A stretch of 64,000 nt of DNA from 43-108 sp001915545 (GCA_902491215.1 CABUGV010000001.1:62001-126000), one strand, 5' to 3'. Positions 8,640 to 17,849 are shown, numbered from the stretch's first letter. Program-made: numbers and translations. Notes: generated by a model from the sequence alone, not told the origin.

Positions 8640-9077
8640 TCAACGCAAATCTTCGTCAATTTCATCATCGTCATCATCAAAGTCAAAATCGAAATCTCCA
8701 AAGAATGCAGGTTCCGTAAAGTTGTCAAGTTCGCGCCTTTCTTTCTTCGTTGGACGCCCCGTTCCACGTGCACGTCCGACAAATCCGCTGATACGGTTCA
8801 TCTCGAGAAGTTCATACTGATCAGGAGTAGTGACATTCTCAAGCACCTCTGGAACCAGCTTAGCACCCACTCTGTTCTGTATCGCCTTAAGAACCTTGAA
8901 CGAATACGTCACAGGCGGTTTTCTCACCTGGATGATTTCTCCCTCTTTGACCATTCTTGAAGGCTTCAGTTTCACACCGTTGAGCATGACTCTTCCATTT
9001 TTACATGCATCTGCAGCAATGGAACGAGTCTTGAATATACGTGCGGCCCAAAGCCACTTGTCCAATCTAGCTTCCAT
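8640..9077 (-). CDS. S4-domain RNA-binding protein (Hsp15-like)
   Basis: A 145-residue protein that opens with an S4 RNA-binding domain (RLDKWLWAARIFKTRSIAADACKNGRVMLNG), the Hsp15/RQC-P family pattern. Hsp15 binds 50S subunits carrying stalled peptidyl-tRNA. The C-terminus ends in an acidic tail of about 20 residues, mostly Asp, not present in E. coli Hsp15. It is the last gene of the rplY-pth operon, 62 nt after pth. Peptidyl-tRNA hydrolase next door makes a ribosome-rescue role plausible, but this is inference. Confidence 0.85.
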   Translation of the reverse strand: MEARLDKWLWAARIFKTRSIAADACKNGRVMLNGVKLKPSRMVKEGEIIQVRKPPVTYSFKVLKAIQNRVGAKLVPEVLENVTTPDQYELLEMNRISGFVGRARGTGRPTKKERRELDNFTEPAFFGDFDFDFDDDDDEIDEDLR

Positions 9078-9139
9078 ATCAGTATATCAGGAATAAACAG
9101 TCAAAACAATCATGCACAAAAAGAAATGCACACGAACTT

Positions 9140-9703
9140 CTACTTCTTATTATATTGGTTCATCGTTATGTTGATACCTGCGAGACAGAAACTCTTAATG
9201 ACTTCGCAAGCCGTATCCACACTTCCGCTCATCTGTTCAAGTTCCTCATCAGAGAAACGTCCCAGAACCCAATCAACTTGTCCGCCTCTAGGAAAATCGT
9301 TGCCGATGCCGAACTTAAGCCTTGCATAATTCTGTGAACAAAGAACTGAAGCTATGTTCTTAAGTCCGTTATGTCCACCGTCGCTTCCGCCAGCCCTAAG
9401 CCGAAGTTTGCCCAAAGGCAGAGAAAGGTCGTCCACAACGACCAGCAGATTCTCTGGTTGAATATTCTCCTTATTCATCCAGTAGCGGACAGCATTGCCG
9501 CTCAGGTTCATGTAAGTAGACGGCTTAAGCAGTGTGAGCTCGCAGTTTTTCACACGAACGTGCGATACAAAACCATAACGCTTATCCTCAAAAACAGCAT
9601 TGGATGCCTTAGCAAAGGCATCCAACACTCTAAATCCTATATTATGTCTCGTTCCATCATATTCTTCACCGATATTGCCGAGACCTACTATCAGATATTT
9701 CAT
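9140..9703 (-). CDS. pth: Peptidyl-tRNA hydrolase
   Basis: Releases tRNA from peptidyl-tRNA that has dropped off the ribosome. The protein is 187 residues, normal length. Family motifs are present: GLGNIGEEYDGTRHNIGF with the catalytic His, PSTYMNLSGNAV, the LVVVDDLSLPLGKLRLR block with the essential Asp, and GGSDGGHNGLKNI. It is 9 nt downstream of rplY, a gene pairing common in many bacteria. Confidence 0.97.
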   Translation of the reverse strand: MKYLIVGLGNIGEEYDGTRHNIGFRVLDAFAKASNAVFEDKRYGFVSHVRVKNCELTLLKPSTYMNLSGNAVRYWMNKENIQPENLLVVVDDLSLPLGKLRLRAGGSDGGHNGLKNIASVLCSQNYARLKFGIGNDFPRGGQVDWVLGRFSDEELEQMSGSVDTACEVIKSFCLAGINITMNQYNKK

Positions 9704-9712
9704 CCGTTACAA

Positions 9713-10303
9713 TTATGCACCAGCTGCAGCGGCACGAGATGCACGTGTAGCACGTACAGCACATACGACAACTTCCTTAGAAGTGACAATATCAAGACCT
9801 TCATAGTGAAGAGCAGCAACCTTCATAGACTTGCCGAGTCCGAGATCTGTAACGTCGATATCCAAAGTATCAGGCAGATTCTTGTAAACAGCCTTTACTC
9901 TGAGCTTGCGTACGTTGAGTGTAAGCTTACCACCGGCCTTAACACCTTCTGCAAGTCCGTTGAGCTTAACAGGGATATCCATTACGATTGGGTGCTCCTC
10001 TGTGATCTGATAGAAGTCAACATGTACTGGAGTATCCTTTACGAAATCGCACTGGAGGTCCTTAAGAATAGCCTTTACAACTACACCATCGATATCGAGG
10101 TTTACGATGTATACGTTAGGAGTGTAAAGAACCTTTGCAAGTTCCTTCTGGCTTACTGTAAAAGTCTTTGCTACTGGAGCATTGTTCTCATCTCTTTCTA
10201 CTCCGTAGAGTACACATGGAACACCACCCTGACGACGGAGGTCACGGCAAGCTTTCTTTCCGAGGGCTGTTCTAGCCTCACCTTTAACTGTTATTTCCTT
10301 CAT
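9713..10303 (-). CDS. rplY: 50S ribosomal protein L25/general stress protein Ctc
   Basis: Long (Ctc/TL5) form of L25, 196 residues, which binds 5S rRNA. The L25 domain is at residues 1-95 (EARTALGKKACRDLRRQGGVPCVLYG), followed by the C-terminal beta domain (HVDFYQITEEHPIVMDIPVKLNG) and a short Ala-rich tail. It heads the rplY-pth-S4 operon and has a well-matched promoter about 105 nt upstream. Confidence 0.95.
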   Translation of the reverse strand: MKEITVKGEARTALGKKACRDLRRQGGVPCVLYGVERDENNAPVAKTFTVSQKELAKVLYTPNVYIVNLDIDGVVVKAILKDLQCDFVKDTPVHVDFYQITEEHPIVMDIPVKLNGLAEGVKAGGKLTLNVRKLRVKAVYKNLPDTLDIDVTDLGLGKSMKVAALHYEGLDIVTSKEVVVCAVRATRASRAAAAGA

Positions 10304-10407
10304 TTTTCAAAAAAATTGTGTTACTATAAATTAAGTTTATTGCTTAATTCGCCATCACACGCAGGTATTTCCCAAGGGTCAACCTTGTGCCTGTTGAAAA
10401 AGCGGTG

Positions 10408-10439
10408 CAAAAATACAGTATTTTTTCCATTCCGCCAAA
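10408..10439 (-). promoter_or_regulatory. Promoter of the rplY-pth operon
   Basis: Reading on minus: TTTG (10439-10436), 20-nt spacer, TATTTTTG (10415-10408). Both boxes match the Bacteroidetes consensus with ideal spacing. It implies a leader of about 100 nt before rplY. That leader holds a small CAAGG/CCTTG hairpin (10371-10385 region). Confidence 0.75.
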
Positions 10440-10535
10440 TCAATCATCGTCCTTTTATGCAAGCACATATCATCTGCAGACCTACATCACAGCATGCGAG
10501 CATCAAGACCATCAACATTCAAAGGACTAAAAACT

Positions 10536-11633
10536 TTAATTCAAGCCACCCTTTTCCATCAAATCGTAAAGCCTGCGCACCTTTATACCATAGTTGAAAT
10601 TTTGAGTCATATCCAATCCGGCAAAGTTCACACCAACAAGCTCTCCTTTACGGTTTACGACCGGGCTTCCGCTCGATCCATGCAAAGCCGGTATCGTATA
10701 CATCAGACGATTATCATCCTCCTGACTTACTGCACCTGTTGTCACCTGCGCCTTCAATCCCTGCGAAGTCTGCGCGAGCACTGGACCCAGATTGAACCCT
10801 ATCATTATCAATTCTGAATTCTTGTCGTTGCCGACAAATTTACCCAGTTTGTCCGTCAAACTGTAATCAGAAAGAGGATCACCGTCTGTTACCTCAAAAA
10901 TATGCTTGCCTTCTGGAGTCTTCTTGCCATCAAGCTGAAGCAAAGCCAAATCGGCATCCTCATTTTCTGCAATCAACGTACAGTCATAGAAACCCGAATC
11001 AGCTTCGGCACGTGTTCCATTATAGGCAATGCTGACAGAATATGTCTGCTGAATCTCAATGTCAGAAAGATCAATACGTCCAAGCTGTTCATACAATTCA
11101 CGGCACTGTTCCATCTTGTCCTTCAGCATAGAGTAAAGTTCGCGCTCTACGGAATAGTCGTCACCTTTCATTATTTTCGACAGGCTAGCATTCCGCACAT
11201 CATTAGCCTGACGGCTGTAGCTTTCAAACCTTGAAACCATATCAGCACGCATATCGCTTATGACCGTGTTCAGATTGCCTTTTACATCGTCATAACTTAC
11301 CGGAGGTGTAACAACATGAGCATTCGTTGCAATCTTGCCGTCAGCAGAAACAAAAAATCCCGTGCCGTAAAACTCGTACCCCTTGACGGAATCCTCATCC
11401 GCTACAAGGTTCTCCAGCTTGCCGTTTTCCGAAAAACCGGAAAAATACAAAGCAAGACCATCGTCGAGCTTGACAGTATAATATCCTGTATTCTTTATCA
11501 GCACAACGCCAGATGCATATTTATTCTCCGCATCTTTTCTGGCATCGTTCATACAAGAAACCATAACGAGCGGAAGTGCACATACAACAATAAGATTTCT
11601 GAAAACTGAAACAAGCATTGCCTTAATATTCAT
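10536..11633 (-). CDS. Trypsin-like serine protease lipoprotein
   Basis: A 365-residue protein with a lipoprotein signal peptide (hydrophobic stretch then VMVSC lipobox) and a chymotrypsin/DegP-like protease domain. The triad can be read: His106 in ATNAHVV, Asp228 in DADLALLQLD and Ser323 in GSSGSPVVN. There is no PDZ domain after the protease, so it is not a standard DegP/HtrA. An insert of about 80 residues, rich in charged helix (residues 120-190), lies between the His and Asp. Substrate unknown. The ATG at 11633 is used; a GTG three codons upstream is weaker. It lies downstream of the calcium ATPase but behind a terminator. Confidence 0.8.
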   Translation of the reverse strand: MNIKAMLVSVFRNLIVVCALPLVMVSCMNDARKDAENKYASGVVLIKNTGYYTVKLDDGLALYFSGFSENGKLENLVADEDSVKGYEFYGTGFFVSADGKIATNAHVVTPPVSYDDVKGNLNTVISDMRADMVSRFESYSRQANDVRNASLSKIMKGDDYSVERELYSMLKDKMEQCRELYEQLGRIDLSDIEIQQTYSVSIAYNGTRAEADSGFYDCTLIAENEDADLALLQLDGKKTPEGKHIFEVTDGDPLSDYSLTDKLGKFVGNDKNSELIMIGFNLGPVLAQTSQGLKAQVTTGAVSQEDDNRLMYTIPALHGSSGSPVVNRKGELVGVNFAGLDMTQNFNYGIKVRRLYDLMEKGGLN

Positions 11634-11655
11634 TTGGTACACATATTTATATAGA

Positions 11656-11713
11656 ATAAAAACAATGGGCAGGAATGCTCATCCGCAAAAGCGCACCGCC
11701 GCATCCTGCCCAT
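11656..11713 (-). terminator. Terminator of the calcium ATPase gene
   Basis: On the minus strand, ATGGGCAGGATGC (11713-11701) pairs with GCATTCCTGCCCAT (11678-11665), with one bulged base, and is followed by TGTTTTTATT. It lies just after the ATPase stop. Confidence 0.75.
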
Positions 11714-11724
11714 AACTCAACACG

Positions 11725-14583
11725 TTACTGTCTTGACGTAAATTTCTTAACAAGTCTGACTCCTTCGCCTGCAAACAGAACAAGAGAAGTTGCGGCGATG
11801 ACAATAATCCAGTCAGTCAATGACAGAGGTGTAACATTAAACATCAGTCCGCCGAAGCTTACAATGATCACTTGACCGACAAGTATAAGTACTGCAATCA
11901 GACCGAATCCCGTGCAACCGGCAAAATGGAAAGCCGAACGTCCGGTAGCAAAAGCTCTTGCATTGAACATATTCCAGAACTGCATCATGACAAAGATTGT
12001 GAAGAACAGACTGAGTTCGTATGCAGACAAGTGATTGTCAGCCGAATTCATAACATAGCTTGATGCACATGCAAGACTTGTCACATCGGCGCGCTGGAAG
12101 AAGTACAATATGGCAACGAGCACCACAAAGAACACACCACCCGTGCCGACAATGTTCCAAGCCATTTCCTTACTTATAATAAAGGCACGTCTGTCACGCG
12201 GTTTATCCTTCATAACCCTCTGTGAAGGCGGGAGTGAAGCCAAGGCCATAGCCGCAAACGTATCCATTATAAGGTTAACCCAAAGCATCTGAGTGACAGT
12301 AAGCGGATTCTCGGTTCCGATGAAAGCTCCGACAAGCACAATCAGACAGGCAACCACATTGACGGTCATCTGGAAAAGTACGAAACGTCTTATATTGAGA
12401 TACAACGAACGTCCCCACATCACGGCACGTGCAATACTGCTGAACGAGTTGTCTATGATGGTTATATCGCTGGCCTCCTTGGCAACAGAAGTTCCGTCAC
12501 CCATTGAGAGACCTACATGAGCAGCCTTAAGTGCAGGTGCATCGTTTGTACCGTCACCGGTAACAGCTACAACCTGACCGCGCTTCTGCAAAGCCTCAAC
12601 CAATCGTTTCTTATCCAAAGGTCTTGCACGAGGAATAATCTTAAGCTTCTCTACACGTTCAAGAAGTTCCTCATCCGTCAATTTCTCAAACTCAGGACCA
12701 GTCAAAATATTCTCGTCGGTGTCGGTATCTTTCCAAAGACCGATCTGACGACCGATTTCCTTTGCAGTACCCGGAGTATCCCCTGTGACAATCTTGATGC
12801 TTATGCCGGCATCCATACACTCAGCAACAGCCGCAGGAACATCCGCTCTCACAGGATCCGAAATAGCTGTAATTCCAAGGAAATTCAGTCCCGAAGCAAC
12901 CAGCTTGCCATCATCTATAGCCTTATCGCCGTCCTCAAGAACCTGATATGCAAATCCAAGAGTACGCATAGCCTGATTCTGATATGCAAGAAGCTGACTG
13001 TCGATTTCCTTACGCGATACACCTCCGCATATCGTAGCACACTTAGATGCCACAATCTCAGGTGCACCCTTCACATAAACCACACGCTTGCCTGCAACCG
13101 GCGACTTCACGACAGTTGCCATATATTTGTTTTCAGTTGTGAAAGGAATCTCATCCACCACCTCGGCATTCTGTCTCATCGACATATAGTCAACGCCATG
13201 ACTCTTGAGCCAAAGCATAAGAGCACCCTCAGTAGGATTTCCTACAGCTTTCGGATGTTCAGGATCAGACAAATCGAGAGAAGCAGTCGAGTTGACAGCC
13301 ATTCCCTCCATGATGAAATTGCTGACTTCATCGTCAGAAAGTTTCTGATCGCCGTTCAAAGAATAGAAATTGGTTGCATATACACGCATCTGGTTCTGCG
13401 TAAGAGTTCCTGTCTTATCAGTACAAATTACAGTTGTAGCTCCCATAGTCTCGCAGGCATGCATCTTTCTCACAAGGTTGTTGGTCTTGAGCATTCGTCT
13501 CATGCTGTATGCAAGACTCAACGTTACAGCCATCGGCAGACCTTCCGGCACAGATACGACAATAAGAGTTACTGCTATCATCAATGTATCCAAGATATAC
13601 GCCAGCAGCACTGCTATGTTTTCTCCGGCACGCAATGTCTCAAACACATACAGGGTACATCCGATGAGGACCGCAAAGAACATAACAGTACATACTATCT
13701 TCACATTTGTAGAGAACTTGTTGAAACGGAACATGAGAAGATAGAAGAATATCACTGTAGGGATAATCACAATGAAAGAAAGAGCTTCATAGTGGAAGAA
13801 TCCCAAAAGCTTGCCTATAAGAATAAGACCGGCACAAACATAACTGCACTTGGTTATGAGAGCACCGAGACCCTCAAGCTGCTCGTTCAAAGGAGTCTTA
13901 ACACTGTTGTCTATCTGCGCTTCCTTAAATACCTTACCATTCTCAGTGCTGTCACCGACTGCTTCTACCTTGAATATTCCGTGACCTTCCATAACCTTTG
14001 TGCCACGCATAACATGGTCAGAAGGATATGTGGCATTGCTGTCGAAAAGACTTTCGTCGGTAGTCTTATGACACAAAGGCTCACCGGTAAGAGTTGATTC
14101 GTCAACGTTGAGCGACACAGCTTCAAGAAGCACACCGTCGGCAGGTATCTCGTCGCCTGTACCTATAACAACAATATCACCTACTACTACATCACGCTTA
14201 GGAACCTCCTGAGTATTGCCGTCACGAATAACTCTGACTGGCTCATCGTCGTTGACCTGATTAAGTAGAGCAAATTCCTTGTCTGCCTTCATCTCGAAGA
14301 AGAAGGACAGACCTGTGGCCAAGAGAATGGCTACAAATATTCCGACAGGTTCGAAGAACACCACAGTGCCCTCGCCCAATCCGAAAAATTCGTAGAATGA
14401 TATTCCGAGCGACAAGATGCCGGCAATTATAAGAATAATGATTAGAGGGTCGGCAAACTTGCCCAAAAACTTCATAAACAGAGATTCTTTCTGTTTAGGC
14501 GTCAAAACATTGTCACCGTGCTTTCGTCTGCTTTCTTCAACTTCGGCACGAGACAATCCAACATAGGATTTCTTCTTTTCCAT
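11725..14583 (-). CDS. Calcium-translocating P-type ATPase, PMCA type
   Basis: An IIB-type cation pump of 952 residues, full length. Order of parts: N-terminal cation-ATPase domain, actuator with TGEP motif (STLTGEPLCHK), the PEGLPMAV ion-site helix, the phosphorylation site Asp389 in CTDKTGTLTQ, nucleotide-binding domain (KGAPE), the hinge GDGTNDAPALK, and a C-terminal block of membrane helices. The PEGLP sequence and size fit the PMCA-like bacterial calcium pumps. Expected role is calcium export across the inner membrane. It is a single gene with its own -7 box and terminator. Confidence 0.9.
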   Translation of the reverse strand: MEKKKSYVGLSRAEVEESRRKHGDNVLTPKQKESLFMKFLGKFADPLIIILIIAGILSLGISFYEFFGLGEGTVVFFEPVGIFVAILLATGLSFFFEMKADKEFALLNQVNDDEPVRVIRDGNTQEVPKRDVVVGDIVVIGTGDEIPADGVLLEAVSLNVDESTLTGEPLCHKTTDESLFDSNATYPSDHVMRGTKVMEGHGIFKVEAVGDSTENGKVFKEAQIDNSVKTPLNEQLEGLGALITKCSYVCAGLILIGKLLGFFHYEALSFIVIIPTVIFFYLLMFRFNKFSTNVKIVCTVMFFAVLIGCTLYVFETLRAGENIAVLLAYILDTLMIAVTLIVVSVPEGLPMAVTLSLAYSMRRMLKTNNLVRKMHACETMGATTVICTDKTGTLTQNQMRVYATNFYSLNGDQKLSDDEVSNFIMEGMAVNSTASLDLSDPEHPKAVGNPTEGALMLWLKSHGVDYMSMRQNAEVVDEIPFTTENKYMATVVKSPVAGKRVVYVKGAPEIVASKCATICGGVSRKEIDSQLLAYQNQAMRTLGFAYQVLEDGDKAIDDGKLVASGLNFLGITAISDPVRADVPAAVAECMDAGISIKIVTGDTPGTAKEIGRQIGLWKDTDTDENILTGPEFEKLTDEELLERVEKLKIIPRARPLDKKRLVEALQKRGQVVAVTGDGTNDAPALKAAHVGLSMGDGTSVAKEASDITIIDNSFSSIARAVMWGRSLYLNIRRFVLFQMTVNVVACLIVLVGAFIGTENPLTVTQMLWVNLIMDTFAAMALASLPPSQRVMKDKPRDRRAFIISKEMAWNIVGTGGVFFVVLVAILYFFQRADVTSLACASSYVMNSADNHLSAYELSLFFTIFVMMQFWNMFNARAFATGRSAFHFAGCTGFGLIAVLILVGQVIIVSFGGLMFNVTPLSLTDWIIVIAATSLVLFAGEGVRLVKKFTSRQ

Positions 14584-14658
14584 ATTTTTTGCTTAAAAAA
14601 TTATTTTCAGTCAATTATATAGCCACACACAATTATGCAAACAACACATTTGAGACTA

Positions 14659-14666
14659 CAAACATA
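14659..14666 (-). promoter_or_regulatory. -7 box of the calcium ATPase promoter
   Basis: On minus it reads TATGTTTG, a full TAnnTTTG match, 75 nt before the ATPase ATG. No good -33 box at standard spacing. Confidence 0.5.
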
Positions 14667-14768
14667 GAAAAAAATCAGCCATTATTTAACCAATAGATTC
14701 AAAATAATGTTTTCCGACATAAAAATGAAATAAAAACAGCGTATGCAAGGGCCATAAACAAAAGGCAC

Positions 14769-14853
14769 GGGCGCCCGAGCTGAAAATTCCGAGCCCTCGG
14801 AACGAACATTGCAAGCGCTCGGAATAAACGGCGCAAGCGCTCGCATCTGTTAA
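14769..14853 (+). repeat. GC-rich three-block intergenic element, copy 1
   Basis: A GC-rich island in an AT-rich 347-nt divergent spacer. Blocks in order: GCGCCCG (14771-14777) inside the palindrome GGGCGCCC; AAAATTCCGAGCCCTC (14783-14798), whose TTCCGAG/CTCGGAA halves are mirror complements; and CGCAAGCGCTCGCATCTGTTAA (from 14832), ending at 14853. GCAAGCGCTCG is also present as an extra direct copy at 14811-14821. The same blocks in the same order recur at 54910-55043. It ends 73 nt before the lysS -7 box. Confidence 0.65.
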
Positions 14854-14926
14854 CATGAAAAAAGAAAAAATAAAAGCAAAAACAACAAATATGGCCGTAC
14901 AGGTCAGCTTTGTCAGCATAAATTAC

Positions 14927-14934
14927 TACATTTG
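14927..14934 (+). promoter_or_regulatory. -7 box of the lysS operon promoter
   Basis: TACATTTG, a full TAnnTTTG match, 87 nt before the lysS ATG. A TTTG at 14909-14912 is present but the 14-nt spacing is short. Confidence 0.55.
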
Positions 14935-15021
14935 CAACATATTATGCCGGATAGTGTCCATACGCCAAACGCGGGAAAAGGATGCCGGCAAACAGACCGC
15001 AAGAACATAATTAATCAATAT

Positions 15022-16743
15022 ATGAACGTACTAGAATTAAGCGAACAGGAAATCAACCGTCGGAACAACCTCGCGCAGCTGCGCGCAATGGGCATAGACC
15101 CATATCCGGCAGCAGAATACCCTACAAACGCATTCTCTGAGGAAATAATCAGAAACTTCAACGAAGAGGAGAATCGCGAAGTGTGCATTGCAGGTAGAAT
15201 GATGAGCCGCAGAATCATGGGAAAAGCTTCATTCGTGGAGATACAGGATTCTAAAGGACGCATTCAGGTGTATATCACACGCGACGACATCTGTCCGGGA
15301 GAAGACAAGGAAATGTACAACACCGTGTTCAAGAAACTTCTTGACCTTGGCGACTTCATCGGCATAAAGGGATTCGTATTCAGAACCCAGACAGGAGAAA
15401 TCAGCGTTCATGCAAAAGAAATCACAGTACTGGCCAAGAGCCTCAAGCCACTTCCAATCGTAAAGTACAAGGACGGAGTGGCATACGATGCTTTCGAAGA
15501 TCCAGAACTCAGATACCGCCAGCGCTACGTTGACCTCATCGTCAACGACGGCATCAAGGACACTTTCCTCAAAAGAACAAAGGTGATTTCAACTATGAGA
15601 AGAGTACTTGACGAAGCTGGATATACAGAGGTTGAAACACCTATACTGCAATCTATCCCAGGCGGAGCAAGTGCACGCCCATTCATCACACACCACAACT
15701 CTCTCGACATAGACCTCTATTGCCGTATTGCCACAGAGCTGTATCTGAAGAGACTCATCGTCGGCGGATTTGAAGGTGTATACGAAATAGGAAAGAACTT
15801 CCGCAACGAAGGAATGGACAAGAACCACAATCCTGAATTCACATGCATGGAACTTTACGTGCAGTACAAGGATTACAACTGGATGATGTCATTCACAGAA
15901 ACTTTGCTCGAAAAGATATGTACTGCTGTAAACGGCAAACCGGAAACAGTAATCGACGGCAAGACAATAAGTTTCAAGGCACCTTACAGAAGACTGCCTA
16001 TTCTCGAAGCCATCAAGGAAAAGACAGGATATGACCTCGAAGGAAAGAGCGAAGAAGAAATCCGCGAAATATGCCTGAAGCTCAACATGGAGATAGACGA
16101 CACTATGGGTAAGGGCAAGCTCATTGACGAGATTTTCGGAGAATTCTGCGAGGGCACATTCATTCAGCCTACATTCATCACAGACTATCCGGTAGAAATG
16201 TCGCCTCTGACAAAGATGCACAGATCAAAGCCGGGACTTACTGAAAGATTCGAGCTCATGGTCAATGGAAAAGAGCTGGCAAACGCTTATTCAGAGCTCA
16301 ACGACCCTATCGACCAGGAAGAGAGATTCAAGGAGCAGATGCGTCTGGCCGACAAGGGCGACGATGAAGCAATGATCATCGACCAGGACTTCCTGAGAGC
16401 GCTTCAGTACGGTATGCCTCCAACATCTGGTATCGGAATCGGTATAGACCGACTCGTGATGCTCATGACAGGACAGACAACTATACAGGAGGTACTCTTC
16501 TTCCCGCAGATGCGTCCGGAAAAGAAAGTGCCTAAAGACCCTGTATCAAAATATACAGAATTGGGATTTGAAGAGGAAATCGTTCCGGTACTCCAGAAAG
16601 CCGGATACAATCTCGTGGCCGACCTGCAGGGGGCAAACGCACAGAAGGTGCAGCAGCAGATCGGAGAAATACTGAAAAAGTACAAGCTGGAAATCAGAAA
16701 GCCATCGGTTGACGAAATCACAGCTTGTATAGAAAAAATATAA
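15022..16743 (+). CDS. lysS: Lysyl-tRNA synthetase, class II
   Basis: Charges tRNA-Lys in the cytoplasm. The protein is 573 residues, including the C-terminal extension of about 65 residues common in Bacteroidetes LysRS. An N-terminal OB-fold (VCIAGRMMSRRIMGKASFVEIQD) is followed by the class II catalytic core with motif 2 (VYEIGKNFRNEGMDKNHNPEFT) and motif 3 (GIGIGIDRLVMLM). The ATG at 15022 is used; an upstream in-frame ATG at 14944 or start at 14932 would fall on the -7 box, so the extended form would not be transcribed whole. It heads a lysS-gpsA-pgi string. Confidence 0.97.
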   Translation: MNVLELSEQEINRRNNLAQLRAMGIDPYPAAEYPTNAFSEEIIRNFNEEENREVCIAGRMMSRRIMGKASFVEIQDSKGRIQVYITRDDICPGEDKEMYNTVFKKLLDLGDFIGIKGFVFRTQTGEISVHAKEITVLAKSLKPLPIVKYKDGVAYDAFEDPELRYRQRYVDLIVNDGIKDTFLKRTKVISTMRRVLDEAGYTEVETPILQSIPGGASARPFITHHNSLDIDLYCRIATELYLKRLIVGGFEGVYEIGKNFRNEGMDKNHNPEFTCMELYVQYKDYNWMMSFTETLLEKICTAVNGKPETVIDGKTISFKAPYRRLPILEAIKEKTGYDLEGKSEEEIREICLKLNMEIDDTMGKGKLIDEIFGEFCEGTFIQPTFITDYPVEMSPLTKMHRSKPGLTERFELMVNGKELANAYSELNDPIDQEERFKEQMRLADKGDDEAMIIDQDFLRALQYGMPPTSGIGIGIDRLVMLMTGQTTIQEVLFFPQMRPEKKVPKDPVSKYTELGFEEEIVPVLQKAGYNLVADLQGANAQKVQQQIGEILKKYKLEIRKPSVDEITACIEKI

Positions 16744-16769
16744 ACATTTTCTCATTCAACCTGACAATC

Positions 16770-17771
16770 ATGCATTTCGAAAGTTGCGGACGAGTGGCCA
16801 TCATGGGCGGCGGAAGCTGGGCAACAGCTATAGCCAAAATTGTGATGAACCATGAAGAAAACATCAACTGGTATATCCGACGCGCAGACAGGATAGAAGA
16901 GTTCAGGAAGCTGGGCCACAACCCGGCCTACCTCACCGGACTGCATTTTGATGTCAACAGGATAAACTTCTCGTCAGACATTAACGACATCGTGAAGAAT
17001 TCAGACACTCTGATATTCGTCACACCATCACCTTATCTCAAAAGTCATCTGAAGAAATTGAAGACGAACCTGAGAGACAAGATGGTCGTTACGGCCATCA
17101 AGGGTATTGTGCCGGACGAAAACATCACAGTGTCACGATATTTCCAACGCATGTATAAAGTGCCTGAAGATCAGGTAGCGACTATCGGCGGCCCATCACA
17201 TGCAGAAGAAGTAGCGCTGGACAGATTGTGCTACCTCACTGTGGGATGCCGAAGTCTGGAAAACGCGTCGCTGATATCAGACCTATTGGCATCGGCCAGC
17301 GTCAAGACTTCAATAAGCACAGATGTCGAAGGCATAGAATACGGTTCTGTGCTCAAGAACGTCTATGCCATCGCTACCGGCATCTGCCACGGACTGAAAT
17401 ACGGAGACAACTTCCAGTCTGTCCTCATTGCCAATGCACTGCAGGAAATGGACAGATTCCTGCAAACCGTAGAGCCTTGCGAAAGACACATAGAAGATTC
17501 TGTGTATCTGGGCGACCTGCTCGTAACCACCTACTCCAACTTCTCTCGCAACAGAGTGTTCGGAACAATGATCGGACAAGGATATTCTGTCAAGACAGCA
17601 CAGCTGGAAATGGAAATGATTGCAGAAGGTTACTACGGTACAAACTGCATGAAGGAAATCAACCGGAAATATCATGTCAACATGCCTATTCTGGACGCTG
17701 TATACAACATTCTGTACGAGAAGATTTCCCCAATGGTAGAAATAAAGCTATTGTCTGAATCCTTCAAATGA
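16770..17771 (+). CDS. gpsA: Glycerol-3-phosphate dehydrogenase [NAD(P)+]
   Basis: Makes sn-glycerol 3-phosphate from dihydroxyacetone phosphate for phospholipid synthesis. The protein is 333 residues. A Rossmann motif starts at once (VAIMGGGSWATAIAK), and the C-terminal catalytic domain carries the family Lys in EYGSVLKNVYAIATGI and the substrate-binding block SRNRVFG. It starts 26 nt after lysS and is followed by pgi (78 nt). The ATG at 16770 is chosen over one 15 codons upstream, which would overlap the end of lysS. Confidence 0.95.
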   Translation: MHFESCGRVAIMGGGSWATAIAKIVMNHEENINWYIRRADRIEEFRKLGHNPAYLTGLHFDVNRINFSSDINDIVKNSDTLIFVTPSPYLKSHLKKLKTNLRDKMVVTAIKGIVPDENITVSRYFQRMYKVPEDQVATIGGPSHAEEVALDRLCYLTVGCRSLENASLISDLLASASVKTSISTDVEGIEYGSVLKNVYAIATGICHGLKYGDNFQSVLIANALQEMDRFLQTVEPCERHIEDSVYLGDLLVTTYSNFSRNRVFGTMIGQGYSVKTAQLEMEMIAEGYYGTNCMKEINRKYHVNMPILDAVYNILYEKISPMVEIKLLSESFK

Positions 17772-17849
17772 CAAATCGGCAAAGGAAAAAGAGAAAATAG
17801 TATTACACAAAAAAAGAAATACTCAATACATAATTTAAATAAGGTAAAT

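Noticed and set aside
9371..10597. A 408-codon open frame on plus
   Set aside because: It lies antisense to pth and rplY, both of which have full family motifs; its translation is Cys/Ser/His-rich and has no recognisable domain.
12517..14097. A 526-codon open frame on plus
   Set aside because: Antisense shadow of the calcium ATPase, whose motifs are intact on minus.
14811..14843. Two GCAAGCGCTCG copies as a possible CRISPR
   Set aside because: Only two short copies with irregular spacing and no cas gene nearby; treated as part of the intergenic element.
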